Part shown: piece by piece, positions 31,290 to 38,684 of the stretch
How the letters are laid out: each line of letters starts with the position of its first letter
Numbering within the stretch: the stretch's first letter is position 1
Assembly: GCA_002404155.1 (NCBI GenBank)
Contig: DHJC01000001.1
Span: 1 to 39,192, forward strand
Source of the DNA: Chloroflexi bacterium UBA4730
GTDB taxonomy: Bacteria > Chloroflexota > Limnocylindria > P2-11E
Direction of reading: 5' to 3'
DNA: 39,192 nt
Program-made: the position numbers and the translations under genes
Notes under the pieces: generated by a model
What the model was told of the DNA's origin: nothing
Seen by the model: the letters and a program-made list of their open reading frames with translations, nothing else
The model's database searches: none

Positions 31290-31405
31290 ACGAGTGAGGC
31301 GTGCGTGACCACTCGAGTTCTCTCGCGCGCTTGCCCGCTGCGTACCGCGCTGTACCGTCCTCTTGCGGCCCCAACCGCTGCACGGATTGCCGCACGACCG
31401 GTTGG
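31290..31405 (-). repeat. Degenerate repeat next to tRNA-Thr scar, copy A
   Basis: After the tRNA piece, the sequence weakly resembles 35025-35130, most clearly in GCTGCACGGATTGCCGCAC (31377-31395) versus GCTGCACGGGTTGCTGCAC (35111-35129). The 269 bases between the permease and the phosphofructokinase hold this and the tRNA scar; no gene is supported. Confidence 0.5.
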
Positions 31406-31473
31406 TGCTCCTGCGCGACGCGAAGGGCGCGACGACGTCTTCATCTAGCATCGCCCGCGCGAGTAGGAGGGGA

Positions 31474-32643
31474 ATGCCAGGAGCGCGTCGCATCGGGATC
31501 CTCACTGGCGGCGGAGACGTTCCGGGTCTGAACTCGGTCATCAAGAGCGTCGTCTACGGCTCGACCGAGCTCGGCTACGAGGTGCTCGGGATCCGCCGTG
31601 GATGGCAGGGTCTCACGCATCTCCGTCGCGGCTCCGATCTCGACCGCGATCATGCTGTGCCGCTCGACCAGGCGAACACGCGGACGATCGATCGCACCGG
31701 CGGCACGATGCTGCACACGTCACGGACGAATCCCGCTCGGATGAAGCGTGACGACCTGCCGCTGCACCTCGCCGCCGACGCCGCGCGCTACGCGACCGCC
31801 GACGGCAGCTACGACCTCACGCCAGTGGTGCTCGAGAACGTCGCCGGGCTCGGTCTCGACCATCTCGTCGTCATCGGGGGCGACGACACCCTCGCGTACG
31901 CACACGTCCTCGCGGCGCGGGGCGTGCCGCTCATCGCGATCCCGAAGACAATGGACAACGACGTCCGCGATACCGAGTACTGCATCGGATTCTCGACGGC
32001 GGTCACCCGGGCGAAGGAGCTCATCAACCGACAGCGGACGACGCTCGGGTCGCACGAGCGGATCGGCGTGTTCCGGATCTTCGGCCGCGACGCGGGCTTC
32101 AGCGCGCTCCACATCGCCTATGTCACCTCGGCGCGCTGCCTGATCCCCGAGGCCCCATTCGACCTCGAGCGGCTCATCGCGCTCCTCGTGGCCGACAAGC
32201 GGGCGAACCCGAGCCGCTACGCCTTTGTCATCGCCGCGGAGGGTGCCGTGTGGGTCGGCGGGAAGGTCGGCGAGCTCGGCGAGGCCGACGCGTTCGGCCA
32301 TCGCCGGAAAGTCGACATCGGCGAGGCGCTGGCCGAGGAGATCAGGCGGCGTAGCGGTGAGGACGCGATCGTGAGCCAGCTCACGTACGACCTGCGGAGC
32401 GGCGACCCGGACTCGTTCGATCAGATGGTCGCGACCACGTTCGCGAACATCGCGGTCGACCTCATCGCCGAAGGCATCTCAGGCCGCATGACCGCCATCC
32501 GCGGCGGCCGGTACACGCACGTTGCGGTGCCCGATCCGAGTCGCGGACCGCGCACCGTCGATGTCGCGCGCTACTACAACGCCGAACGATTCCGCCCGCG
32601 CTACGACGGACGAAACGGATTCTCGGTGATGCTCTCGGACTGA
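31474..32643 (+). CDS. pfp: Phosphofructokinase, PPi-dependent type by active-site residues
   Basis: A 389-residue phosphofructokinase that phosphorylates fructose 6-phosphate in glycolysis. The N-terminal loop is ILTGGGDVPGLNS; the phosphoryl-donor loop is GGDDT (residues 135-139) and the catalytic loop is PKTMDND (157-163). In characterised family members, the second Asp of GGDD and the Lys of PKTxDND go with pyrophosphate use, while ATP enzymes have GGDG and PGTxDND; this predicts PPi dependence and a reversible reaction. GFSTA, the MGRxxG-equivalent IFGRDAGF and substrate-binding IAAEGA segments are present. The start ATG 31474 has AGGAGG four bases upstream. Confidence 0.9.
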   Translation: MPGARRIGILTGGGDVPGLNSVIKSVVYGSTELGYEVLGIRRGWQGLTHLRRGSDLDRDHAVPLDQANTRTIDRTGGTMLHTSRTNPARMKRDDLPLHLAADAARYATADGSYDLTPVVLENVAGLGLDHLVVIGGDDTLAYAHVLAARGVPLIAIPKTMDNDVRDTEYCIGFSTAVTRAKELINRQRTTLGSHERIGVFRIFGRDAGFSALHIAYVTSARCLIPEAPFDLERLIALLVADKRANPSRYAFVIAAEGAVWVGGKVGELGEADAFGHRRKVDIGEALAEEIRRRSGEDAIVSQLTYDLRSGDPDSFDQMVATTFANIAVDLIAEGISGRMTAIRGGRYTHVAVPDPSRGPRTVDVARYYNAERFRPRYDGRNGFSVMLSD

Positions 32644-32731
32644 CGGCGTCGTCCACCGAGCCATTGCGATGACACAGCGGCGCGGGGCGGCTCGTGCCGG
32701 TGACGAAGTCGCTTCGACTGCACGCGGCGAT

Positions 32732-32770
32732 CGCGTTTCCCACCCGTTCTGACGCGCCGCGTTCCGCCAA
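32732..32770 (-). repeat. Degenerate dispersed repeat, copy B
   Basis: This 39-bp stretch matches 35048-35086 at 32 of 39 positions (CGTTCTGAC and CGTTCCGCCAA blocks). It lies in the 250-base gap between the phosphofructokinase and the GAF gene, which otherwise holds no supported gene. Unlike copies A and C it has no tRNA piece beside it. Confidence 0.6.
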
Positions 32771-32893
32771 CTGCACGCGATAGACGACGCAGTCGTGCGT
32801 CGGCGGCATCGCGCGTTTGACTCAGGGTCACAACGCGGCGATGCTGTCCTCACCAGAGCTCCGTGATCGTCCGCAGGTCACTCGAGGAGCACC

Positions 32894-33952
32894 GTGCGAG
32901 GTGGGATTACGGTCAAGTCGTTCCGGGCGGCTGCGGAGCGCATCGTTCGCCAGGAGTCCTCCTCATCGACAGATGTCTTGCGACTGCTGGGATCGGCGGT
33001 AGACCCTGCACGCACGATCGCGAGCGAGCACGATGAATGGGACGTACGTCTGGCGGCCCTCGCCGCGATCGGCGGATACGACGCACTTGCCGTCGTCACG
33101 TCGAAGCCGGCACGTCTCACGCATTCGCACAACATCTCGGATCCCCGCACACTCTACGGAGCAGTCGCGGACGCATTCGAGGAAGTGACGCGACGCGGCT
33201 CGGCCGCCCAACTGCGCGGTCCGACGGTTCTTGCGGACGGGCGCCTGTGCAGCGAGATCATGGTGGCGCCGTTCACGGCCGTCGAGGGAGTCGAGGGGGT
33301 CCTAGCCGCGCTGCGCGTCGGGCGTGGCTTCAGCGCGACCGACGCGGTCACGGCATCAAGCGTGGGCACGGTCTTGGCGCTTGAGGTAACGCGTGCGGCA
33401 GCAGCGTTGCAGGACACGCGAACCCTGCGCCAGTCGTTGGCTCTCTATGAATTGGCGCGAATCGGACTTGGGCATCAGGAACTCGGCGAGCGCCTCCTCG
33501 TCATGGTCGAAGTCGTCGCGAGGTCGCTCGGACATGACGTCGCCCAGCTCTGGCTTCTCCGCGGCGGAGGATCCCTGCGGCTGCGCGCAGCACATCCTCG
33601 AGAGTCGCTCGTTCTGGAGATCGCGCGTCCGCGCGATCACGCGGGGCTCGCGCGGGCGCTCGACGGCGAAGTCTTTCAGGGCGCCGATCCCTCGCTTCGC
33701 TCCTGGATCAGACGCACGACCCGTGAACTCATCATCGCGCCTCTGCGCGGCGGCGAGGGCGTCTCCGGCCTGCTGGCCCTCGGCCGTTTTAGCGAACGGT
33801 ACGTGGACGATGATCTCAAGATGGCCACGCAGTGCGCGGACTTTTTCGCGGAGATCGTGGCGGCGGACGCGCTCGCGCGCCGCAGCCACGCGAGTGCCGT
33901 CCGCGAGGACACGCAGCTAGACAACGCCGACGACGGCCTGACAGGCAGCTGA
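32894..33952 (+). CDS. Tandem GAF-domain protein
   Basis: A 352-residue cytoplasmic protein with two GAF-like sensor domains: about residues 45-170 (IGGYDALAVVTSKPARLTH...LCSEIMVAPFTAVEGVEGVLAALRVGRGFSATDAVTASSVGTVLALEV) and 190-335 (LVMVEVVARSLGHDVAQLWLLRGGGSLRLRAAH...LIIAPLRGGEGVSGLLALGRF...DDLKMATQCADFFAEIV). No output domain (kinase, cyclase, HTH) is attached, so it may act by protein contact. Ligand unknown. The GTG start follows GAGGAGC. CTAG tetranucleotides occur inside the gene, unlike in most core genes of this window, hinting at separate origin (weak). Confidence 0.65.
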   Translation: MRGGITVKSFRAAAERIVRQESSSSTDVLRLLGSAVDPARTIASEHDEWDVRLAALAAIGGYDALAVVTSKPARLTHSHNISDPRTLYGAVADAFEEVTRRGSAAQLRGPTVLADGRLCSEIMVAPFTAVEGVEGVLAALRVGRGFSATDAVTASSVGTVLALEVTRAAAALQDTRTLRQSLALYELARIGLGHQELGERLLVMVEVVARSLGHDVAQLWLLRGGGSLRLRAAHPRESLVLEIARPRDHAGLARALDGEVFQGADPSLRSWIRRTTRELIIAPLRGGEGVSGLLALGRFSERYVDDDLKMATQCADFFAEIVAADALARRSHASAVREDTQLDNADDGLTGS

Positions 33953-33983
33953 GCTCAGGCCGGGGGCGATTCGCTGGCGCGGC

Positions 33984-34830
33984 TCAGGACTTCTGGTTTC
34001 GGTCGATTGCCAGCCTCGCGACCTTCACGGCGATGCTGTCGCCTGGAACGAGCAGCCCCACGGTGTCGGCTCCGATATCGAACAGGACGTCCCGGTTGAC
34101 CACGCGCTGGACCTTCGCCATGAGCGCCTGATCCTGGCGCATTTGACCTGTGACCGCGTCGATCTCGACGACGCCACGCTTGTCTTTGGGCTGCCAATGA
34201 AATTCGAAGGCCCACCACGGGCGGTAGTAGAGGTCGATGTGCTCCAGCGTCATCGACTCCTCGATGATCGTGTCGGCCTGAACTGGCTTGAGCATCGACG
34301 CGAGTAGCTGTCGCACGAGCGACGAGGCATGCTTCGTGGGCGGCACGACGATCGTGTTGTTCTCCGCCGCTTTGCCGAGGTCGGTCACTTCCTGCCGCGA
34401 TCCGCCGAGTATCGTCGTCGCATCCGTCATGGGCGCCGCTGACGCGGTCGACGTAGATCTCCTCGCGGAACTCGTCACGGCAATGTTCCGTCGTGGGAAG
34501 GACGAACGCGCTGCGGCCGGCGGCGGCCTTGACCGGATAGATCTCGCCGCGGACCGTGACCTCGCGGACCTCCGCGCCGCTGGCCGGCACCGTGTAGTCG
34601 CGCGCGCGGTCGTACACGTAGAGCGCCCGGCCGCCGACGTGCCAGAACGGCTCCAGCTGGCGCTGGCTGTTGACGAGCTCGATGTCGTCCGCTTTCGGGC
34701 GCTGGAGCAGGCTTCCTAGCCCGCTGCCGAAGGCGCCGGTCCGGCGATCCATGGCGCGTTGCCGGATGTCGTCTGGCGTGAGCCGGTCGTCGAGTACGAA
34801 GATGTGTTAGTCGGCGAGCGCGATATCCAT
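33984..34830 (-). pseudogene. Decayed gene: nonsense codon plus frameshift
   Basis: The gene starts ATG 34830 (MDIALAD), meets an in-frame TAA at codon 8 (34809-34807) and continues in the same frame HIFVLDDRLTPDDIRQRAM, then RPKADDIELVNSQRQLEPFW and YVYDRARDYTVPASGAEVRE. Near 34440 the coding frame changes by one base and proceeds APMTDATTILGGSRQEVTDL, LEHIDLYYRPWWAFEFHW to TGA at 33984. The residue patterns on both sides are protein-like, so this is one ~280-residue protein broken twice. I do not recognise the family. A re-start at ATG 34752 would bypass the nonsense codon but not the frameshift. Confidence 0.75.
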
Positions 34831-34980
34831 GCGATTGTTTCTCCCTGCCGCTGGCCCTCATGCGGGCCACGTCCCTCATCCAGCGTCGCTCAGGACGCGA
34901 TCATGGCGCAGTCGTGGACGCGGCGCCCAATTGCACAGGCTGGACAGTGTCCAGAACATGCGAATTCCCTAAGGGAAACG
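34831..34980. other. Non-coding stretch with two palindromes
   Basis: No gene is supported. TGGACA-G-TGTCCA (34941-34953) and TTCCCT-A-AGGGAA (34965-34977) are perfect 6-bp palindromes next to the tRNA-Thr scar; on the - strand they lie just beyond the tRNA 3' end and could be recombinase or excisionase sites, or short terminators. Confidence 0.4.
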
Positions 34981-35024
34981 GAGCCGACGGGCAGACTCGA
35001 ACTGCCGACCGGCGGTTTACGAAG
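34981..35024 (-). pseudogene. tRNA-Thr(CGU) 3' half, copy C
   Basis: The - strand reads TTCGTAA anticodon loop, ACCGCCGGTC, T-arm GGCAG-TTCGAGT-CTGCC, acceptor strand GTCGGC, then TCC. These are the 3' half of a tRNA-Thr with anticodon CGU. Upstream bases (ACCACCAC) cannot form the anticodon stem and no D-arm or 5' acceptor exists. It is a 42/44 match to 31246-31289, in the same orientation. Confidence 0.8.
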
Positions 35025-35173
35025 TGGTGGTGTCTCCGCACGAGGAGCGCATTTCTCGCACGTTCTGACACGTCTCGTTCCGCCAAGTACCGCGGCGTTA
35101 CGCCCCCACTGCTGCACGGGTTGCTGCACAACGGGTCGCGCCGCCGCGTCCGCAATCCCCGCATCACCACCGT
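35025..35173. repeat. 149-bp segment between two tRNA halves, copy C of the dispersed repeat
   Basis: Contains the parts shared with copy A (35111-35129) and copy B (35048-35086). On the - strand GTGCAGCA-ACCC-GTGCAGCA (35110-35129) is a tandem 8-mer, as in recombinase arm sites (inference). No gene is supported. Confidence 0.55.
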
Positions 35174-35237
35174 CAGCGGTCTTGAAAACCGCTGGAGTCG
35201 CAAGGCTCCCAAGGGTTCGAATCCCTTCCCCTCCGCA
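35174..35237 (+). pseudogene. tRNA-Ser(UGA) 3' half
   Basis: CAGCGGT-CTTGAAA-ACCGCTG gives an anticodon arm with TGA, GAGTC-GCAA-GGCTC the long variable arm of serine tRNAs, AAGGG-TTCGAAT-CCCTT the T-arm, and CCCCTCCGCA the 3' acceptor strand. The expected 5' GGAGGGG and D-arm are absent upstream. It points away from the tRNA-Thr half. Confidence 0.8.
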
Positions 35238-35328
35238 CGAAATGGGCACTTTCCGCGCGCGACGGTAGGGTCCCGATCTCGCGTTGACGACAGTTTTGAC
35301 GACAACCAGCGCGCCGCGCAATCCACCC

Positions 35329-35425
35329 AGCTCGTGAAGGGCGCTGGCGCTCGTGAGGACGTGACCGGCGCGAGGTCGCGCGTGTGCCCCGGTGTGGCGG
35401 GGTTTGGCCGTGATGAGCGCAGTAC
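35329..35425. repeat. 97-bp direct repeat, left copy
   Basis: Begins AGCTCGTGAAG and ends GATGAGCGCAGTAC; about 80 of 97 positions match 36020-36116 with no gaps. The core GACGTGACCGGCGCGAGG is identical. One reading frame stays open in both copies (DVTGAR.RVCPGV..GRDERSTR). The surrounding 35238-35465 holds no supported gene. Confidence 0.8.
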
Positions 35426-35465
35426 CCGTTGTAGCCCGAGCGCGAAACTCGGAAACCGGCGCCCT

Positions 35466-35933
35466 CTAGCTGCCAGGGGCCGGAGGTGTCACGAAGAGCC
35501 GGAAATACGCGGTCGCCACGTACAGACCGGGCAGCAGGCCGAGGGCATGGACGCCAGCAGCTCCCCAGAGCGCGACGTTCAGCACCATGAGCACGAGCAC
35601 CACCGTCGGCCCGACCACCAGTGGCAGATACGTCCGCAGCGGCGTCCGCGCCCGCCGGAACGCCCGCACCCGTCGGGTCATGATCTGGGCGGTGTAAAGC
35701 CCATAGCCGGCGCTCGCCAGCCGCACGCTCACCTGTGCCTCGTGCGTGACGTAGAAGAGGACGGGTGGGAGGAGCGCGAAAAACATGATCGCGACACTGG
35801 CGACCACCAGGACCTGGAACTGCACTCGCTCGGACGCGGCCCAGCGCTGGCGCAGCGACGCGGCGACTCCCGCGAAGCCGGCGACGATGACACCGATCTG
35901 CGCAAGCGCGAGCAGCAGACCCTCGCCTTCCAT
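35466..35933 (-). CDS. Small membrane protein with four helices
   Basis: A 155-residue protein with about four transmembrane segments: LLLALAQIGVIVAGFAGVAA, FQVLVVASVAIMFFALLPPV, YLPLVVGPTVVLVLMVLNVA and VHALGLLPGLYVATAYF. A basic loop (MTRRVRAFRRARTPLR) lies between helices 2 and 3. No family is recognised. The start ATG 35933 follows GGAGGGA at seven bases. The gene is bracketed by the 97-bp direct repeats (35329-35425 and 36020-36116), which suggests it was inserted or duplicated with them. Confidence 0.7.
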   Translation of the reverse strand: MEGEGLLLALAQIGVIVAGFAGVAASLRQRWAASERVQFQVLVVASVAIMFFALLPPVLFYVTHEAQVSVRLASAGYGLYTAQIMTRRVRAFRRARTPLRTYLPLVVGPTVVLVLMVLNVALWGAAGVHALGLLPGLYVATAYFRLFVTPPAPGS

Positions 35934-36019
35934 GAAGCTCTCCCTCCGAGCGAACGCTGATGCAAAGGCTACTGGTCTGGGATTGCCCGGCCGCGTGGCC
36001 CCCGCATCAACCGGTCTCG

Positions 36020-36116
36020 AGCTCGTGAAGAGCGCCTGCGGCTCCTGGGACGTGACCGGCGCGAGGCCGCGCGTGTGCCCCGGTGTGGTGACTGTTGGCC
36101 GGGATGAGCGCAGTAC
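36020..36116. repeat. 97-bp direct repeat, right copy
   Basis: Matches 35329-35425 over the whole length (about 80/97). It lies between the membrane-protein gene (- strand) and the LuxR-type gene (+ strand), so it may also carry their promoters. Confidence 0.8.
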
Positions 36117-36176
36117 GCGCCCCGGCCCCGCGCGGCGCCCGTTGGCCACCGTGTCGACGCGTGTGGCCCGACGGGC

Positions 36177-36482
36177 GTGGGGCCCGAGCTCGTGAGGCGA
36201 TCGCCGGCGTCGCACCCGCGCCCGCTGACCGCCCGTGAGTGCGCGACGCTCGAACGCCTCGCGCGAGGCATGACGCAGAAGATGATCGCGTTCGAGTTCG
36301 GGATCTCGATCAACACAGTCGGCAACCTCGCGGCGAACGCGTACAAGAAGCTCGGCGTCCACGGCGCCGCGGCGGCAGTGCACGCGCACCGGGACGTGCA
36401 CTTCTCCTGCGGAACCCGCGTGGATTTCGGACCCATCCGCGAGCGCCTCAAGGCGAGCCGCTCGACAACGTCTTGCCCATGA
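36177..36482 (+). CDS. LuxR-type helix-turn-helix protein, HTH only
   Basis: A 101-residue protein whose middle is a GerE/LuxR HTH: PLTARECATLERLARGMTQK followed by MIAFEFGISINTVGNLAANA and YKKLGVHGAAAAVHA. No receiver or sensor domain precedes it; the region upstream is the 97-bp repeat. It may be the C-terminal remnant of a larger regulator or a stand-alone HTH protein. Start could be GTG 36177 or GTG 36192; neither has a clear Shine-Dalgarno. Its 3' end (36449-36482) lies in the 50-bp repeat found again at 37893-37942. Confidence 0.7.
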   Translation: MGPELVRRSPASHPRPLTARECATLERLARGMTQKMIAFEFGISINTVGNLAANAYKKLGVHGAAAAVHAHRDVHFSCGTRVDFGPIRERLKASRSTTSCP

Positions 36483-36498
36483 CCTTTTGCTTGAAAGA
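36449..36498. repeat. 50-bp direct repeat, left copy
   Basis: Runs from CAAGGCGAGCCGCTCG to CTTGAAAGA, the 3' end of the LuxR-type gene and beyond. It matches 37893-37942 at about 42 of 50 positions without gaps. Confidence 0.8.
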
Positions 36499-36665
36499 TG
36501 ACATGTGATGGGACCCCCTCGGCATCCGCGGGGCGCGAAGCGGAGGTCTCCAATCCGATATGCACGCCCGCTCAGTTGCTGGAGCCGGCGTATCGGAATC
36601 GCGTCGCGTTCATCCGCGCCGAGATCTATCAGGGACTAATGCCCTGCCAGCAGCAGAGCGCTTAG
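36498..36665 (+). CDS. Possible small protein, 55 residues
   Basis: A frame from ATG 36498 encodes MTCDGTPSASAGREAEVSNP, then AQLLEPAYRNRVAFIRAEIY to TAG 36663-36665, overlapping the end of the convergent TetR gene by four bases. The second half looks protein-like, but there is no Shine-Dalgarno and no recognised family; it could be the tail of a lost gene. Confidence 0.3.
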   Translation: MTCDGTPSASAGREAEVSNPICTPAQLLEPAYRNRVAFIRAEIYQGLMPCQQQSA

Positions 36666-37273
36666 CTGGCGATGGACGCCTTCACGGAGTCCACCATCAG
36701 GTCTGCCGCGGCATCCTCGGATAGCCCTTCCTGTGATAGCCGCCGCCAGGTCCAGAAATCAAGCGCCAGCGCGATGGCCGCACGTACGCCCTTCGCCGAG
36801 TGGACCGCCGGCGCGAAGCCGGCGGCCAGCGCATCGGCGAGCGTATTGAACTGCTGATCCATGCGAATCCGCATCACCGCGTCGAGGGCGGGTATGAGGA
36901 GGCGGTCTCGCTGCACGTTCGCGTGCGCCCGGGCCCTTTTCCGGTACCAGCGGTAGAGGGGTCGAAGGACCGCCCGCAGGCGCTCGGCCGGGTCCTCGAT
37001 CGCGAACGCAGCAGACGGATCGGGTGGTGGATGCTGGGCCAGCGAGTAGTCGCCGCAGGCCGCGAAGAGCTCCGTTTCATCAGGGAAATGGTTGTACACG
37101 GTGAGCCGCTGGACCCTCGCCCGGCGTGCGATCTCGGCCACGGTCGTCCGGGCCGGCCCCACCTCCACGTGCAGTGCCGCGGTCGCCTCGACGATCCGAC
37201 GACGCGTGTCTGCCTGGCGCTCGGCCCGGGCCTTCAGGGTGTACGTGCGTCTTTGACTTGACATGGTGTTCAT
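36662..37273 (-). CDS. TetR-family transcriptional regulator
   Basis: A 203-residue TetR protein. The N-terminal HTH is TRRRIVEATAALHVEVGPARTTVAEIARRARVQRLTVYNHFPDETELFAA; the rest is an all-helical ligand domain. It is divergent from the cupin gene, with 59 bases between the starts, and probably represses it and itself. Start ATG 37273; a second ATG four codons on is possible. Confidence 0.88.
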   Translation of the reverse strand: MNTMSSQRRTYTLKARAERQADTRRRIVEATAALHVEVGPARTTVAEIARRARVQRLTVYNHFPDETELFAACGDYSLAQHPPPDPSAAFAIEDPAERLRAVLRPLYRWYRKRARAHANVQRDRLLIPALDAVMRIRMDQQFNTLADALAAGFAPAVHSAKGVRAAIALALDFWTWRRLSQEGLSEDAAADLMVDSVKASIAS

Positions 37274-37309
37274 CTAATCCTACCGTCTCCGTTATCGATG
37301 AACGTCATG
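37262..37309. promoter_or_regulatory. Spaced inverted repeat between tetR and cupin genes
   Basis: CATGGTGTTCAT (37262-37273) and ATGAACGTCATG (37298-37309) are inverted copies (10 of 12 matches) 24 bases apart. The left arm covers the tetR start codon. Candidate regulator sites, or a pair of half-operators. Confidence 0.35.
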
Positions 37310-37332
37310 TATATCGAAAAGGAGAAATGGCG

Positions 37333-37845
37333 ATGGCGATGACCACAGCGCGGATCGTGGGGCCCCGGGACGGCAAGGTTGGGAGCCACGGAGGGGTCGG
37401 GGTGCGATTCCTCATCGACGGCGCGGAGTCGGGTGGAGGCTTCGCCCTGGTCGAGCACCCGATGGAGCCGCGGGCGTTGGCTGCACCGATGCATCGGCAT
37501 AGCCGCGAGGACGAGTACAGCTACGTGCTCGCGGGACGGGTTGGGGCGAGCCTCGGCGGGGAGGTCGTCCATGGCGAGTGCGGTGACCTGATCTTCAAGC
37601 CGCGCGGCCAGTGGCACACCTTCTGGAACGCCGGTGACGAGCCCGCCCGGATCCTTGAGATCATCTCGCCCGCCGGGTTCGAGAAGTTCCTCGACCGGAT
37701 GAACGACCTCGCGGCCAAAGGTCAGCTCGATCCGCCGACCATGGCCACCCTCGCGGCCGAGTATGGCGCAGAGGTCGACTTCGAGAGCCTCCCCGGGCTG
37801 CTAGCGACGCACCGGCTGGTATTTCCGGGGCCACACGCCGGCTGA
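37333..37845 (+). CDS. Cupin-domain protein
   Basis: A 170-residue single-domain cupin. Metal ligands are seen in PMHRHSREDEYSYVLAGRVG (cupin motif 1: H-x-H...E) and FKPRGQWHTFWNAG (motif 2 His). The C-terminal 45 residues are helical. Cupins of this size are enzymes or small-molecule sensors; substrate unknown. AAAAGGAG (37317-37324) is eight bases before ATG 37333; the in-frame ATG at 37327 is too close to it. Controlled presumably by the divergent TetR gene. Confidence 0.82.
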   Translation: MAMTTARIVGPRDGKVGSHGGVGVRFLIDGAESGGGFALVEHPMEPRALAAPMHRHSREDEYSYVLAGRVGASLGGEVVHGECGDLIFKPRGQWHTFWNAGDEPARILEIISPAGFEKFLDRMNDLAAKGQLDPPTMATLAAEYGAEVDFESLPGLLATHRLVFPGPHAG

Positions 37846-37892
37846 AAGCCGGGTTCGTCAGCAGGCGGAAAATTAAGAGAGAGCGCAATGGT

Positions 37893-37942
37893 CAAGGTGA
37901 GCCGCTCGGCATCGTCTTGCCCCTGACCCATTTCTTGAAAGA
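37893..37942. repeat. 50-bp direct repeat, right copy
   Basis: CAAGGTGAGCCGCTCGGC to CTTGAAAGA, matching 36449-36498. Here no LuxR frame precedes it, so this is an orphan copy of that gene's 3' end. The two copies bracket the TetR/cupin pair. Confidence 0.8.
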
Positions 37943-37952
37943 ACGCACTTGG

Positions 37953-38684
37953 CTACTCACTCGAACGGGCTCGTTTCTCGACCACCTCCCCGTTCCCAGC
38001 TCTCCCGAGCCAAGTGTCGGGATAGCTCGACCAAACGAGGGCATCGGCGATCCGGACCAGCGTTCGCTCGTAGCCTCGCTTCCGAAGCTCGCGCTGGAGG
38101 TCGACAAGAACTGGCCGCAATTCCGCGCGGAGTGATCGCAGGTGCTCGATGAGCGCGACGGCACTGGCCCCTGTGTCGCCAGGAACGCCCACTAGCCGAA
38201 GCACATAGGAGTCACACACGGGGATGAGGCGTGGCCGCTTGATGTGCAGCACTTTGGTAGCTCTTGAGATACCGATACCTCGGCTTAGGAGGGCGTCGAA
38301 GAGTGCTGCGAGTTTCGTCGGCACGTTGCCGCTCTTCCACGCGCCCTCTGCCGTGAGGAATAGGTCCCACTCCTGATCTAGCGCGGTGAGCTCAGAGAGC
38401 TTTCCGCGCGAGATGATGGCGCCCCAATCGGCGTGCGGGGATCGTGCTCGCATCGTGGCGTTGATCGCCTTCACGTCGTCAAGGACGATCCGGTTTGCTG
38501 GCGAGGAGCCTGCGCCGATGTAGGCGTCATATGAGTTTGGGCCTGCGGAGCTCGGATCCTCGGAGAAGAACCGGAGCACCAACTCCAACGGATTCTCGAC
38601 GAGCAACTCTGGACGGCGTATACGAAGTGGACTCCCCATCGAGCCTTCGAGATTAGCCGGATTCGGTCTGAGCCGCGCGCTCAT
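37953..38684 (-). CDS. Uncharacterised protein, DUF6308-like, lower GC
   Basis: A 243-residue soluble protein. Segments such as LVLRFFSEDPSSAGPNSYDAY, VLDDVKAINATMRARSPHADW and VLHIKRPRLIPVCDSYVLRLVG resemble DUF6308 proteins (from memory, tentative); function unknown. No membrane helix or known catalytic motif. ATG 38684 has CAGGA upstream. The codons are visibly less GC-biased than in neighbours (for example many A/T third positions around 38280-38480), which suggests acquisition from another genome. Confidence 0.6.
   Translation of the reverse strand: MSARLRPNPANLEGSMGSPLRIRRPELLVENPLELVLRFFSEDPSSAGPNSYDAYIGAGSSPANRIVLDDVKAINATMRARSPHADWGAIISRGKLSELTALDQEWDLFLTAEGAWKSGNVPTKLAALFDALLSRGIGISRATKVLHIKRPRLIPVCDSYVLRLVGVPGDTGASAVALIEHLRSLRAELRPVLVDLQRELRKRGYERTLVRIADALVWSSYPDTWLGRAGNGEVVEKRARSSE

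Noticed and set aside
35174..35237. Complete tRNA-Ser gene
   Set aside because: No 5' acceptor strand (GGAGGGG) or D-arm in the 100 bases upstream; only the 3' half exists.
34890..35326. Protein-coding frames over the tRNA halves on the - strand
   Set aside because: Peptides such as GIRTLGSLATPAVFKTADGG and KPPVGSSSLPVGS are well-known artefacts of translating tRNA antisense sequence.
36506..36631. Frame starting ATG 36508 in another register
   Set aside because: Arg-rich translation, no Shine-Dalgarno; the register from ATG 36498 is more protein-like.
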